From contig NC_092013.1 in assembly GCF_042242105.1 (NCBI RefSeq), forward strand, positions 4,273,987 through 4,337,986: a DNA stretch of 64,000 nucleotides, in the 5' to 3' direction. This document shows positions 16,207 to 36,600 of this stretch, one piece after another. The notes under the pieces were generated by a model. The model was not told the DNA's origin and did no database searches. It was given only the letters and a program-made list of their open reading frames with translations. This DNA is from Pempheris klunzingeri (lineage: Eukaryota; Chordata; Actinopteri; Acropomatiformes; Pempheridae). The position numbers and the translations under genes are program-made. How positions within the stretch are numbered: the first letter of the stretch is position 1; the number at the start of each line of letters is the position of its first letter.

Positions 16207-16728
16207 CTGCATCACAGTCCTCCAAGAAGAAGTGATCGGTTAGGGTTAGACCAGGGTTAGACCAGGGTTAGGCCAGGATTAGGCCAGGGTTAGACCAGGG
16301 TTAGACCAGGGTTAGACCAGGGTTAGACCAGGGTTAGACCAGTGGCCTTGGCCAACAGCTCCTCAGCATCCTCCTCTGCGTGAGGACCACTTCTAGGACT
16401 CGCCCCTCATAGATCTGAGCGTCTGAATTGGACGTCCAGGCTGGATACATGGTGAGTTTCCTCTGGATCAAGGTCTTTTCCTCGCTCTGTGAAAGAAGAT
16501 CGGGATCCTCATCAATGGGAACAAAACTTCTTTTACTTTCCCTTTGTCAGGAAATTCACAGCTATTAAATGTCTACAGTACAAAGTGCCTGAAGATGGCG
16601 GAGAGTCGGTTTGCATATGGATTTTTGAGCCCAGTTGTTTGCTGTTTAGGCAGTTAAACGTCTGGTCTGAGCCGCTCCCTGTCTGGATAAAATGATGATC
16701 TGTACAGCACATACCTGTGTTGACAGAC
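16207..16728 (-). pseudogene. partial copy of prkcd exon 2, intron 1 and exon 1 end
   Basis: The stretch matches 59938-60474 in order and orientation. Exon 2 corresponds to 16207-16486, and the flanking AG acceptor and GT donor are kept. The whole of intron 1 is present. Fourteen bases of exon 1 (16715-16728) are present, and homology then stops. The exon is broken: about 110 bp of its C2-domain coding sequence is replaced by a minisatellite, and an extra base lies in the A-run after the acceptor. It can no longer encode the PKC-delta segment. Homology also continues below 16207 to about 16120. The copy lies between the mustn1 5' flank and the stimate 3' UTR. Confidence 0.9.
16244..16342 (+). 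repeat. 11-bp minisatellite, GGTTAGACCAG x 9
   Basis: Nine tandem units cover 99 bp with three variant units (GGTTAGGCCAG, GATTAGGCCAG). A GGTTAG stub at 16238-16243 precedes them. The units carry telomere-like GGTTAG. The array replaces the middle of the copied prkcd exon 2. Confidence 0.95.
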
Positions 16729-16820
16729 GGTAAACTTAAAGCCCATTTTCACACCACTGAAGCTTCAAAATAACCGAGCGTAGAAATGAGTGAGCAGTCA
16801 GTCAGTAGTGTATCACATCC

Positions 16821-16826
16821 TTTATT
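16821..16826 (-). promoter_or_regulatory. poly(A) signal of stimate
   Basis: On the minus strand CCAATAAAGG is followed after about 15 bases by a CA and GT-rich sequence, a textbook poly(A) site. It implies a stimate 3' UTR of about 2.5 kb from the stop at 19324. Use is inferred. Confidence 0.5.
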
Positions 16827-18585
16827 GGAAAAGCATTTATAATGATAATTTACCTCCATCACTTGTCTCCGTAATCATCGAGTAGTTTCACTTTGCAAAA
16901 CACTAAAAGCCCTCTTTGTCCTGGTTGAGCTGAGAGTTCCCATAACTGCTGCAATGTGCCTCCTTTACAATGCACAGTCATTTATTCCCTGCAAACCTGC
17001 CAAAAACATCACGATGAAATCATCACCAGGACCGCAGTAACCAGTCACAGTTTATGTCACTCTCCATTCACTTTAAAGAGGACCGACAGTCACACCAACT
17101 GTACACACACACCACATCACATGCACCCAGCACACCTGAGTACATACAGGTACGCTGTATGTAAACTCTGGCACGCACACACGCACACACACACACACAC
17201 ACACTCCCTTTCTCCCCGACTGTCTGGTCCACAGTCACGTAACAGTTTAGAGGTCTATGCATGTCACATTCTCAACATCAGAGCCCGCTGAATGCTGCTT
17301 CATGCCCGAAGACTCGGAGCTCTGGATAAAACCGTCAAAACAAACCAAATTACACAAACAAAAACACCCGCCGGTCTTCTCACTCAGGCACATTATTGTA
17401 ACAAAAAACAAACAAACAAACAAAAAAAAAAAAAAATACAAAAGGAAAAGATGAAAGTTGCAATAAATGGGAAATTGTGCAAGAAATGGTTCCCATATTT
17501 TTTCTCCGTGTTGGAGTGAGTTAATAAAGAACACTTTTGGAACAAGCATAGTCACCTTTTTGGCCCGAAAAGAACACTCCAAACTTATATAAAAACAACT
17601 TAACACGAGACAAAAGACATTCAGAGACAGAGAACGTACAGTCAGACCACATCAGGAAGTCTTTGCAGTCTTGTGTCTACCGACAGAAAACACCGGCTGA
17701 GCTGACATTAGAGCGATATTGTCAATCCTACAGGTTTAACGCTTGAAGCGACTCAGTCAGGAGATAAAAATTGGAAGGTAGCTGCAAGCATTAATGTGCT
17801 CCCTTTGACATGAGTAACATTACATACAAGATATGCAGTAGTAAAGTGTGGTACTGTGCTGGAAAGTGTTAGAGGTGCATGAATACGGTGATTCAAAACA
17901 CTCCGATGTAATGCTCCTCTAAATTTGAGGTGTGTCCAACTGGAGACACTCACACACACACACACACACGACAGCTCAAATACACATGATTTTTCAACAC
18001 ACTAACAACACAGTAACCACGAGTAAACAATGTGTTGCTAACGTGTTGTCAACAAGTTAAGAACATGCTGATTTTTCCCACTGGCTACTGATAACTGGGG
18101 TTAAACCATTCCTGCAACAGAAGAGGTTTCCTACCAATATTTACCAGACTATTTATTTTGTTTTTTTTTATTTTACTTATGAAAATAATTTGTCATAATA
18201 ACTAAAATTCAAAATATGTTATTTCTACAAACTACACAAAACAGGAAGAAAGGGAAGAAGGAAAAAAAAAGAGGATCCTTAGCATGTTAAACAAGCTTTG
18301 CTCTCACCTTCGACATCTTTGTGTCACTGTGAGGACAAAACGGCAGATAGCGAGGTGGACTTTGGAAGTTTTACATGAGCGAGGACAGTCTGTTTACTGA
18401 AGGAGGTCACATGATTCCTCTAATGACATCAAATTAGTGGGAGCAAAATCTAAACTGCGTGTTGAAACCTGAAAGAAAAGGTCTGCAGGCTCACCAGAGA
18501 CATGCATTTATGTTGGGAAGATATTAAAATGTGCATAATATGGGACCTTTAACGTGTTGAAAATCTCACGTATTTGATCTGTTGG

Positions 18586-18651
<66 letters not shown>

Positions 18652-19323
18652 CTCTCTCTCTCACACACAAACACACGTCGTGGTGATACATCTACACGAG
18701 AAAACAAGGAGTAAAGTTTACATGGACTCTACATCAGGAATACAATCACTTTAGAGGACATGTTAGACTATAAAATGTAACCAGTTTTGTTTGCATGATG
18801 CTCGGCCCCGTTGTGGCCATTTAGATTTGTCCGACCAACCTGATCCCAGACCACTGCACCCATGCACCCATTGCCACCAAAGTCCAAACAGTTTGAAACC
18901 AGTGTTAACGTTTTTCTATTAAACGTGCATAAAGGAATTAGCAATATTATGTTTTTTCATGGTGGGACTTCTTTTTCCCCCCCAAACATGTGTCTTTAAA
19001 CACAACACTCACTCCAGGAGTGCCGTGTGGAAAAAAAAAAAGCAACCGTGATCTGAAGTACCTGGTTACCTGCAAAAATATCTCCCAGTGTGTTAAATTA
19101 AATCCAAGGTTAGACACACTTTATGCCGAAGTCCTCCAGGAGTCAGCAATAAAGGGAATTCAGTTACATTATGCTCTTCTGTCATCAAAGGGCGGGGAAA
19201 GATCTTGTCAGCTCGAGAGGCCGATACAGAATCTGTGGAGGTACGAGGGATGTAAATGTGGGCCCGTGAGGCGAACAGCTACCGGAGGACGTCTGATCGT
19301 GGCAGTTCATCGAGGCACACAGG
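16827..19323 (-). other. probable long 3' UTR of stimate
   Basis: No coding exon is seen. The stretch contains (CA)n repeats at 17172-17204 and 18589-18650 and A-rich runs near 17420. If the AATAAA at 16821 is used, all of it is 3' UTR. Other poly(A) sites could shorten it. Confidence 0.4.
18589..18650. repeat. (CA)31 microsatellite
   Basis: 62 bases of perfect CA, followed by a short (TC)n run. This is the longest pure dinucleotide repeat in the window and lies in the probable stimate 3' UTR. Confidence 0.97.
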
Positions 19324-27886
<8,563 letters not shown>

Positions 27887-28727
27887 GTTGACACCACTAA
27901 CAGCGACCATTGGGACACAAGAGCCGGGCGACACTAAACAACAAAGCTGAGAGCTCAGACTATGTGTGATTTTTTTTTTTTCCCCCCTCTTGTCCTCTCC
28001 AGTCCAGCAGTTGTTGGTCAGCTAATCGATATGTTAAGCTGGACAGACTTGGGTGAAAGATGGTGGCATCCTCTCCCCTCCAGTGCGCTCATCCTCCTGC
28101 TTCAGACAACCATAGCTATCTCTTCTTTTTATTTTTTAAGACGCACTCATGCTCCAATGAGTTACTTCAAGTTGCAAATGACTCCCTTTAAGACCGAGCT
28201 GCAACATTTAAAAAAAAAATCAAGTTTGCTGAGAGGGTCCGTGCTGCAGGAATAAACACATTTCCCAACCTGGAATGGGCGAGCTAACATCGGTAACAAA
28301 CACACCGGCTAAACCTGCCGTCATGTAGCGACTCCAACAGACAAAACCGGTGTTTTAACTGATTTTAAATGTGTTTGTACAGCGCGGGACCAACCGTGAG
28401 GAGTTAAATTTTTGCCGAGAGACAAACCTCCAGATGACAAGATCCAGCAGCGGCTGAGATGCTATCATTACCGAGCTAGCCCTCCCCCATCCTAAGCTAA
28501 CTTCCATTAAGCTAACGCCATGCTAGCCAAACTTATATTTCCTCTCGGGGTGCCAGAAAACGGCGCGTTCACCGGCTGCTCGTGGATTTAACTCCCACGG
28601 AGGATTAAAAAAAAACACTCGTATGTGTATTTAAAAGAAAGTGAATATGAATAATTGCAGGTCACGGCTCGCGTTCATCCAGCTGCTTCCCTACCCGGCA
28701 GTGCCCACTCATGTTGACAGACGTTGA

Positions 28728-28737
28728 GTCATGTGAC
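28728..28737. promoter_or_regulatory. M-box-type E-box GTCATGTGAC
   Basis: GTCATGTGAC contains TCATGTGA, the site preferred by the MITF/TFE family. It lies about 840 bp upstream of the stimate ATG and 18 bp from a ZNF143-like motif. Binding is inferred. Confidence 0.35.
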
Positions 28738-28754
28738 CTGCGTGGCTTCGCGCT

Positions 28755-28768
28755 GCATGCTGGGAAAT
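28755..28768 (-). promoter_or_regulatory. ZNF143-like element
   Basis: On the minus strand ATTTCCCAGCATGC matches the core of the TTCCCAGMATGC promoter element bound by ZNF143. This element is typical of CpG promoters. The start site may therefore be close to here, leaving a 5' UTR intron or a long 5' UTR. Confidence 0.45.
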
Positions 28769-28770
28769 GT

Positions 28771-30631
28771 GTCCCCATCTCACTCACACACACACACAAA
28801 AAAAACACACACACACAGCAGAAGCCATCTGAAATTTGTACTTCACCGATTTAATTGCAGTCTTTTTTTTTTTTTTTTTTTTAAATAGTTATAATCTTCA
28901 AATGTGAAATTAAAAGCGGGAACTACAAGCCAATGAGTAAACAAAGAGCCTACAGAGGTTTTAGTCACACAAAATGAAGCACGTCACAGTAAATCACACT
29001 ACAGGAACTGGTAAAAAGAGGGAGAAAATGGATTACAAAAGCATTTTGGGAATATCTTCTTGCTTTAAAACTGCCCGTTTATCATTAAGTTAATTGTTAA
29101 AAATAATTATTCAATGGTATGAAATTGCTCAAATAATCAACCGTAGCAGATTTTTGTTTTTAGTTGTAAACCCTATATGAGAAAGTTTAGGCCTATCCTG
29201 TGCAAATATATACTGTATATTCAGGGCATTCACACAATGCTTATGCAGAACGTTAATTGCTCAATAGATAACTTTTCTCACCCTGTTGCACTAGAAGATA
29301 TTTTGATTATATACACTATATACAGGCATGCACTGTCATATTTGCATACCACCATACAGTAACATGGTTTTGCTTGTGCTTGCATCACAGAATCCTTGCA
29401 CTGTAAACTGCTCTTGCATACTGAAGAAGCTTGTACAAGAAAGCAATTTGATCTCTTGAGATAAAGGCCCTTGTTACATTTGTTGTTGAGCAGAATGTAT
29501 CTTAATTCAGCTGGATAACATTTGCAAATTTAGTTGTTAGTACAATGTAGATGTCTGGTGTTCACACTAAAATTAAATTCCTGTTCTTTCAACTTTAACA
29601 TTAGTATATCTAGTTTAATATTATACCTGGCTTTCAAAAGGCTTGAAAAGTGTCATTTTATGAACAGAAACAATTACTTTTGTCTTTAATTAATAGGATA
29701 AATCATCTCTGAGAATATAGAGGAGACTTAAAATAAACAAGACACCATAAGACAGACTCCAAATCTGTCGGCACTCCAAGATTCAGCTGGGAGCTTTTGC
29801 AGTGAAATGGATTTTGTGAAAAACGATGTTTGGCTTTAAGTGCGTCATTGTCACTGCGCTGTCGTACGACCTGTACCCTCATCGGTATGCTCTAAGTGGA
29901 ATTAGACTTCAGTGTGAATTCACCAGATTAAGAGTCAAATTCTGACTCCAGCAAACGATAGCAAATGTTGGCTTCCAGATAAAAAAAAAAAAAATATTAG
30001 TAGGGCTTAGTAAGAGAAGTAAAAGCTGGGATTCAGTGGTATTTCCCTTTAGAAACAGCAGGGAAGGCTGGGAATCATAAATGAAACACTGAATGAAATG
30101 GAGTCAAATGGAGTTGTAGCACTAGCATTCAGTCACTCTTCCTCAAAAAGAAACAAAAAAGAAGAATCCGAGGCACTCGGCAGACACAAATAAGTTAAGA
30201 AGCCCTATCATAGCTAAAAAAAAAAAATAAAAAATCCTTTTCAACTTGAAAGCAAGTCTTAGATGATGACTTCAATTTCTGCATTTTTTTGCAAAACATA
30301 CTGGAATAAACTCGAGGCTTTTACGCTTATTTATGGCGTTAAAGTGCCTTGAATTCTTTCGCCTTTCAGTCTGAGCCTTTCCTAAAGAGCACCTGAACTG
30401 TTTTGGACCCTGTGTCGCTACCTCCTCCTCCTCTTCTTTGTTCTTTTTTCAACACCAGAAAACGTTGCTTCGTCCACGCTTGTCCAACACAATGCGGTTT
30501 ATATGCAGGCTTCTAAGGGATGTCCAGTGTTGGTGTCAGAATGGGAAAATACAGTGTGTTTTTTTTTTTTTTTTTTACAGGAATAATACACAGAACAGGA
30601 TGTAGCCATGTCCATGTTCACTCTCCGTCAA
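28771..30631. other. spacer and sfmbt1 3' UTR
   Basis: AT-rich, with a T-run at 28863-28882. No exon or RNA gene is seen. The part nearest 30631 is the sfmbt1 3' UTR. I could not choose a poly(A) site: only ATTAAA-type hexamers on the minus strand (near 29617 and 29684) stand out. Confidence 0.45.
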
Positions 30632-33600
30632 CTACGTGGCAAACTGTTGATAAAATGCCAGCTTGACCCTCTCGATGTGGTGGCACAACTTGATGGCCGG
30701 TCCCAGCTTCAGGTCCATACACTCCTGCACAGTTGGGAGGTTAAGCAGCAGCAGCGCCTGTCCGTCAATCTCCTAAAAAAAAAAAAAAAACAGAAATTCA
30801 GATGAGATTAAAGTTTCTAAGTGATGTTTTCTATTGGTGATACAACGCATGCCAGTAGAGTGGAGTGAACTCCCATTCTGGGTGGCCATTAAGCCTGTGA
30901 GTATTTCTTACTTGATCCAAGAAAATCCGTGCAAGAGGTGCACAGTCAGTGGTCCTGATGAAGCGAACCACATCAGTGACACTCCACTCCAGCGGGCTGG
31001 TGTCCAAACACAGCTTTTGAGGAGGCTCAGTCTTTGAAGTCTATAAACACACGGATAGGGTGAGTCAGACGGAGACTCGGAGAGATCTCCTGGCTAAAGT
31101 GGAAAAGCTCACAGCTCATTTTAACCTTTACAACCGACGCTGAGAAGAAGGATATCAGACGAAAGCATCTCATGAGAGAAACACCGGCTGTTTGAGCCTT
31201 GTTGATTTCCTCAGAAGGTGTAAAGAGCAAGTTCAGGTCACAGTGGAAACATCATTCAAAATCGTATTATATCAATGAGTTAGGGAGAGAAAGACAGTTG
31301 TATTTGATTAAAGGGGTGAAGGGGAAGCATTGTACTAGAGAGAATGTTTAGTCTATTATCATCATACTATGCTGTTTACATGGCTAATGAAAATTAATAT
31401 TTCACTAATACTCCCTTTTACATGCAGCTGTCCATACTCCGCTTAATGTAAATCACCATGATGTGTATTCTGCGGCTACTTGCACAACCAAAAACCCATT
31501 TATATCAGTAGCTTTCAAAATATTTATAACAGCAGGAGTGTTTTGCTTTCCAAACCAGAAGTGTGGGCTTTTCTTTAGGCCCTGCATCTCTACCGCAGCC
31601 TTAAACTGTTAGCTAGTTTTTTGTTTTTTTTAACAGGGTACACAGACGAGAGGCCGTGATCTTCGCAATCTTCAGAATTTTCTGCGTACATGCCCAAACA
31701 ATGCTCCTAAAACCCGAATAATATCAGCATATCCCATAATTGAAAAATGCTCCCTTCGTTTAAGCCTAATTGGGGACAGAAATATAATATACTGTGTACA
31801 TGATCCGCTCCTGAGTTTATTGTTACCGAGTCATTTAAAAAAAAAAAATCGCTTTTGTTACCTTTGGTGAAGGTGGCCGGTTCTCATCATCAGAGAATGA
31901 GGGAGAGCGGGGTTTCCGGCGTCGGCGCGTGGGCCTGGGTGTGGCTGGTGGGGAGGGGGACGGCGTGGTGGGCTGAGACTTCCCAAACGACTGCTCCGAA
32001 TCATCCTGGAGATCGTCCTGCAGCTCCGAGCCAGAGTCTTCACTCAGGGAGTCGTCTTCGTCCAGATCTTCTTCCTCTCCGCTGCCCTGTGAGCCGAAGA
32101 GGAGGACAACAAACAGCCCATTAGCACGAAGTAAACGATGTTAAATTAGCAATGATACAACTGATGCAACCTACGACATGCTTTAACACTTAAAGGAAAT
32201 ATGAGTGTGTGTGTTACCTGTGGAGAACCAGCAGGCGTGTTGTCTACTGAGGCTGAGGAGCGTCTCTTCTTGTGGACGAAGAGCTGCTTTCTTCTCTTCC
32301 TCCTCCTCCCTCTTCTCTTCACTCCACCCTCCAGGTTGGAGTGGCCACCCGGCGGACGACCGACGCGTTTACTCTTCTTCTTTCCATAGTAGTACGCTGG
32401 TGAAAAGACAAAAGGCTTATTGTGTAATGTTGCATTTGACATTTCAGAAAGATTTTAATAAATGATTGAGATAAATGGGAATTAGGAATCGCACTGCTAA
32501 ATAGGATGGGAAAGCACGCCTGTGGAGGATATCTGCTGTCTGGAGTGATATGAAAACAGAACAGACAAAAGAGAAAGTGCAGCTAATCATCCGTCTCTTG
32601 CCATCAAATTGCATCAGTTTCTTAACCCCAACACTGCAGTGCAACAGCAAGCAACAGATCAACAAATCTGCCACTTTGTGCCGCTGAAAGCAGCTCTGCA
32701 GAAGACGAAAGGGGCCAATTCTGACACATGCTGTCAGCAAACCATACCTCCTTATTCATTGGTCATTGTAGCGTACATCACATATTCAATCCCTCCGCTT
32801 TTACTGAACTCATAAAAGGGAGCATTTCTGCACTCACTCATATTTTCTATTCACGAGCAACACAAAGAAAAACTCAAGCGCTCTGAAAAAAGGAGAAATT
32901 AATGAGCTTCAGCACGTTCGATTAATGTTTCGAATTTAGGTCACAACTCACAAGCATGTATACAAATTTCTTAGCAAATTAATCGCGGCAATTTGAGGTT
33001 ACGCCGATCGTCTGCTTTGATAAGAGCCACCTACTGTATTTGGTCTTAGTGAGGACGGAGCAGTTCTCCGAGCAGCGCTCCAGAACCATGCGAGGTCCAA
33101 ACAGGTTCGGGCAGCACTCGAGCTTGATGCAGGTTTTCCTGCAGAAGTCGGCCACCCGGTCTGCAGTCCGGACTATTTCCACAGTGGCTCGGTAGCTCTT
33201 TCCCTTGTACCTGACATTAAGCAGCAAACAAAATAGTGACATTCATGTTTCCACACGATGGTCCGATTATGTTCATATCTGATCTAATGAGGTGGCTACA
33301 ACCAGCAAGCTCTCTCTTAAAAGTAACACAGATACTGCCTGCTAAATCACCGCTTTAATGAAGTCTGAGGAGCTTGTTCCGGTGTGCAGATATTTTATTC
33401 CACTCGTGCATTCAAGTGCACGTTTAAAATCCAGCATAAAGTGGCAGCTGTGAACTCTCCTACCATTCCTGCAGGTTTTCTACCGAGTGGAGAATCTTGA
33501 GCTAAGGATTTAATGGTGTTTCTCCTTACTTGGCTTTGAGTGTCTCTCCATGGCCTTGCCAGCGGCTCTCCTGGTCCAGCTGCAGCTCTCTCAGCACACG

Positions 33601-36600
33601 GCTTGGCTTGTATGCCGAGTTTATCAGCAGGGTCAATACCTGAATACAAGAAAAGCATAGAATTGCAACACTTATAGGTTATCTACAAATTGGAGGGTTA
33701 GGTTTAATTTTATTTTTTAAATGGTGCCATAGGTAGCATTTCCAGTCAACATATTCATTTAGAGACTTTTGTTAATGTGTAATTGATCGGCAGTAGAATA
33801 GCAGCCTTTACTGGCCTCCACTGAGCTCTTCTTTCAATGCAAATTAAACTAAATCTACCTGCGTTTCAGCATTCAGTGGCACATGGCAGAATTAGCGAAT
33901 GACTGATGAAAGAAAAATGAGAAAATAAATTTACTGAGAAGAGGGATGGAGCACAAGCAAAGCATTTACAGCCAGAGACTGCAGCCATGCTAGCTAACAT
34001 ACTGATGTTTGACCATAAACTAAAGTATTGGACAAATTAAAAATGTGACTTGATGCCATATAGAAAGCAAAAGGGTTCCTCAAAACTAATTCATCCTCTG
34101 GAAAAGTATGCACCAAAGGTCGTGACACTCCTTTCAATAGCGGCAACCAAATGACATCAACAGAGTCATGCAGGATCACCATAAACTTTCATGTTAATGT
34201 TTAAGGATCAAAGCATGGTGCCTGTTTTTTATTCAAACAGAAAAGAGCTGGACCTCTCACCTCTTTGAGCACAAGCACACAGTTTCCAGGGCCAATGAAC
34301 TGAGGCAGCTCTGCAATGCGCCCCTTGTTAAGGTACGGCCCAGAGAAACAGCGGTGGTTGAAGTAGATCTTGGGACAGCAGTATTTCCCGTTCCCCTGTC
34401 CTGCACGTGAAGACACGAATGATGAAACAACTACACACACACACACACAGACACACACAGTAGACAGGATGTATCAAGACGAGGGCTCCTTCACTGAGAC
34501 TTACTTGGCCACTCACCTGCCTCTGACTGGTTGCCCATCTGCTGCTTTACAGCATCAGGTGACGATGACTTTGGTGGAGTTCGGCTGCAGAGTGATAAAA
34601 TTGAGTCAGATGTTAAAGGAAATCGACTCGATCCATTCAAACCAATAAACCAGTCAGTCGCTTCCTCTTATACTCACTGTTTCTCAGGCTGCACCACAGC
34701 AATCTTCCTCTCTTTTTCAACTGGAAAACAAGAGAAGACAACGGTTTTCTCCTGTCACATTACAATACGCCACTAATTTGGAGGTCAGGGTAAAAACAAC
34801 AGACAGTTTTTATTGTCACAGCATTAGAAACAATCTCATGAAGGCAGATTTGTAAAGACAATGGGAGTCCACGGTGAGGACTCGCATACCTGAGGGTTTG
34901 ATGGGGTAGACGAGTGGATAGCCGTTCGTCTCACACCAGCTGACAGGGAAGATGTCTAAGGAGTCCGTGTGAACTATCAGCTCCGGCATCGGCTGCTTCA
35001 GTCCTGTCCAAACACACACACACACACACACACAGTTATTAGAAAAATCACTTACAATACACAGTGAGCAGCTGAGACGATACCACAAGCTGCACTCTGG
35101 CACGGACGCCAAATTCAGCTAGAGCAAGTGAAGGTGACACATTTCACAGTTTATACGTCGATATTATGTTGTGTTTTCAAGAACATTAACAGTAATTTGA
35201 GAAATTATTACATTTATAATCAGACAACAAATGCTACGCAATGTTACAACGTACTTTTCTGTTCATCTGCGTGTTTGCATGAATCTAAGCACACACACAC
35301 ACACACACCTTTAATCTGTTTGAAAAGATGACACATGAATGACAATATTGTTTCTAGAGTAAGATTACATCAAACATCAATCTTAGAGGCCCCAAAAACC
35401 TATTTTGTTGGTTTCTTACTGTAAGAGGTGTTGCCTGGGAAACGCCACGGTCCACCAAACCTACTCTTACCACCTGTTTTTTTTTTTTAAAGTGCTTAAA
35501 ATATAGCAGAATGTTAAGATGCTATGTCTGCGGTGTGCAGCTAATTTCTGCTCTTTCCAGGCGACTGTATAATCTCCAAAGGAGTCGTCTTGTGTATGAA
35601 ATCATGTAAAATACTGTAATCTGTCTCTCGCTGCTTTCTGTGCAGAAAATAGAGGGGGAATTCAGATTAGATCCGCCGAGGTTAATGCTCTACACGACAT
35701 GGCTGTCAGTATAAACATGTTAATTTTCTACTTTGCTAAAATAAACACAGTCTTTCAGGTCCCCCCCGTCTCACCTTCCAGGCTGAGCCAAACGTACTGC
35801 CCTTTGACCTTGGAGACAGTCGCTACGTGAATGTTCTCAGGCGACAGCGGGTTGACAGCCTCTAGTTTCATGGCCTCTTTGAAGCTGTGGTCACACTGCT
35901 CCTGGCAGGTAAACAGAGAGGGGAGAAAAAAAAAAAAAAAAACCTCATGTGAGAGCTATTTCACAGTAAAGGAAAACTCACATACACAAATACAGCATAT
36001 ATGGTTTCATCACTGGCATTCAATTATGCTGTCAGTCCGATCATTCATTCTGTCACATGTGACAGGAAACACTTATGAGAGTGTGAACAATCTGTGCCCG
36101 ACAAAGTATAATGGCTACAAGCTGACAATATGTTGACATGTCTGCTGTGGAGAAAACATGCATTTTCGCTTTGATTTGGGCCGCGTTCAACTTCCAAGTG
36201 ACGAGTGGTTTCCATGAGAGGTGTCAACGGGATACAAAAAAGGTATCAAGAGTCAAGATGATTACTGTCATTGCGGTTGTACGAGCGCTCTCCTGCAACC
36301 TCCATTACAGGAGGATATATATTACGAAATACACTCAAATAAAAGATGTAGGAAGATCCTACGTATGGGGCAAATATAAATATAACAACAGAATATATAG
36401 GGCAATAAGATATGACAGCAATGAAAGGTATGTATATTATTTTATAGAAATATAAAAGTAGAAAAACAGCCATATCGCCCAACAACAGATATAAAAACAG
36501 AATGATTCCTTATGCAATCAATCGCACTTTACAGGCTGCTACAGATATGCCGCTTTCTTTTGTTTTTTAAATGTCTCAACCTAATAAATATCTGGTCTTA

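Noticed and set aside
16238-16342. Interstitial telomere
   Set aside because: The unit is 11 bp (GGTTAGACCAG), not TTAGGG; only the stub resembles telomere DNA.
16244-16342. CRISPR-like array
   Set aside because: Repeats are directly abutting with no spacers and the genome is vertebrate.
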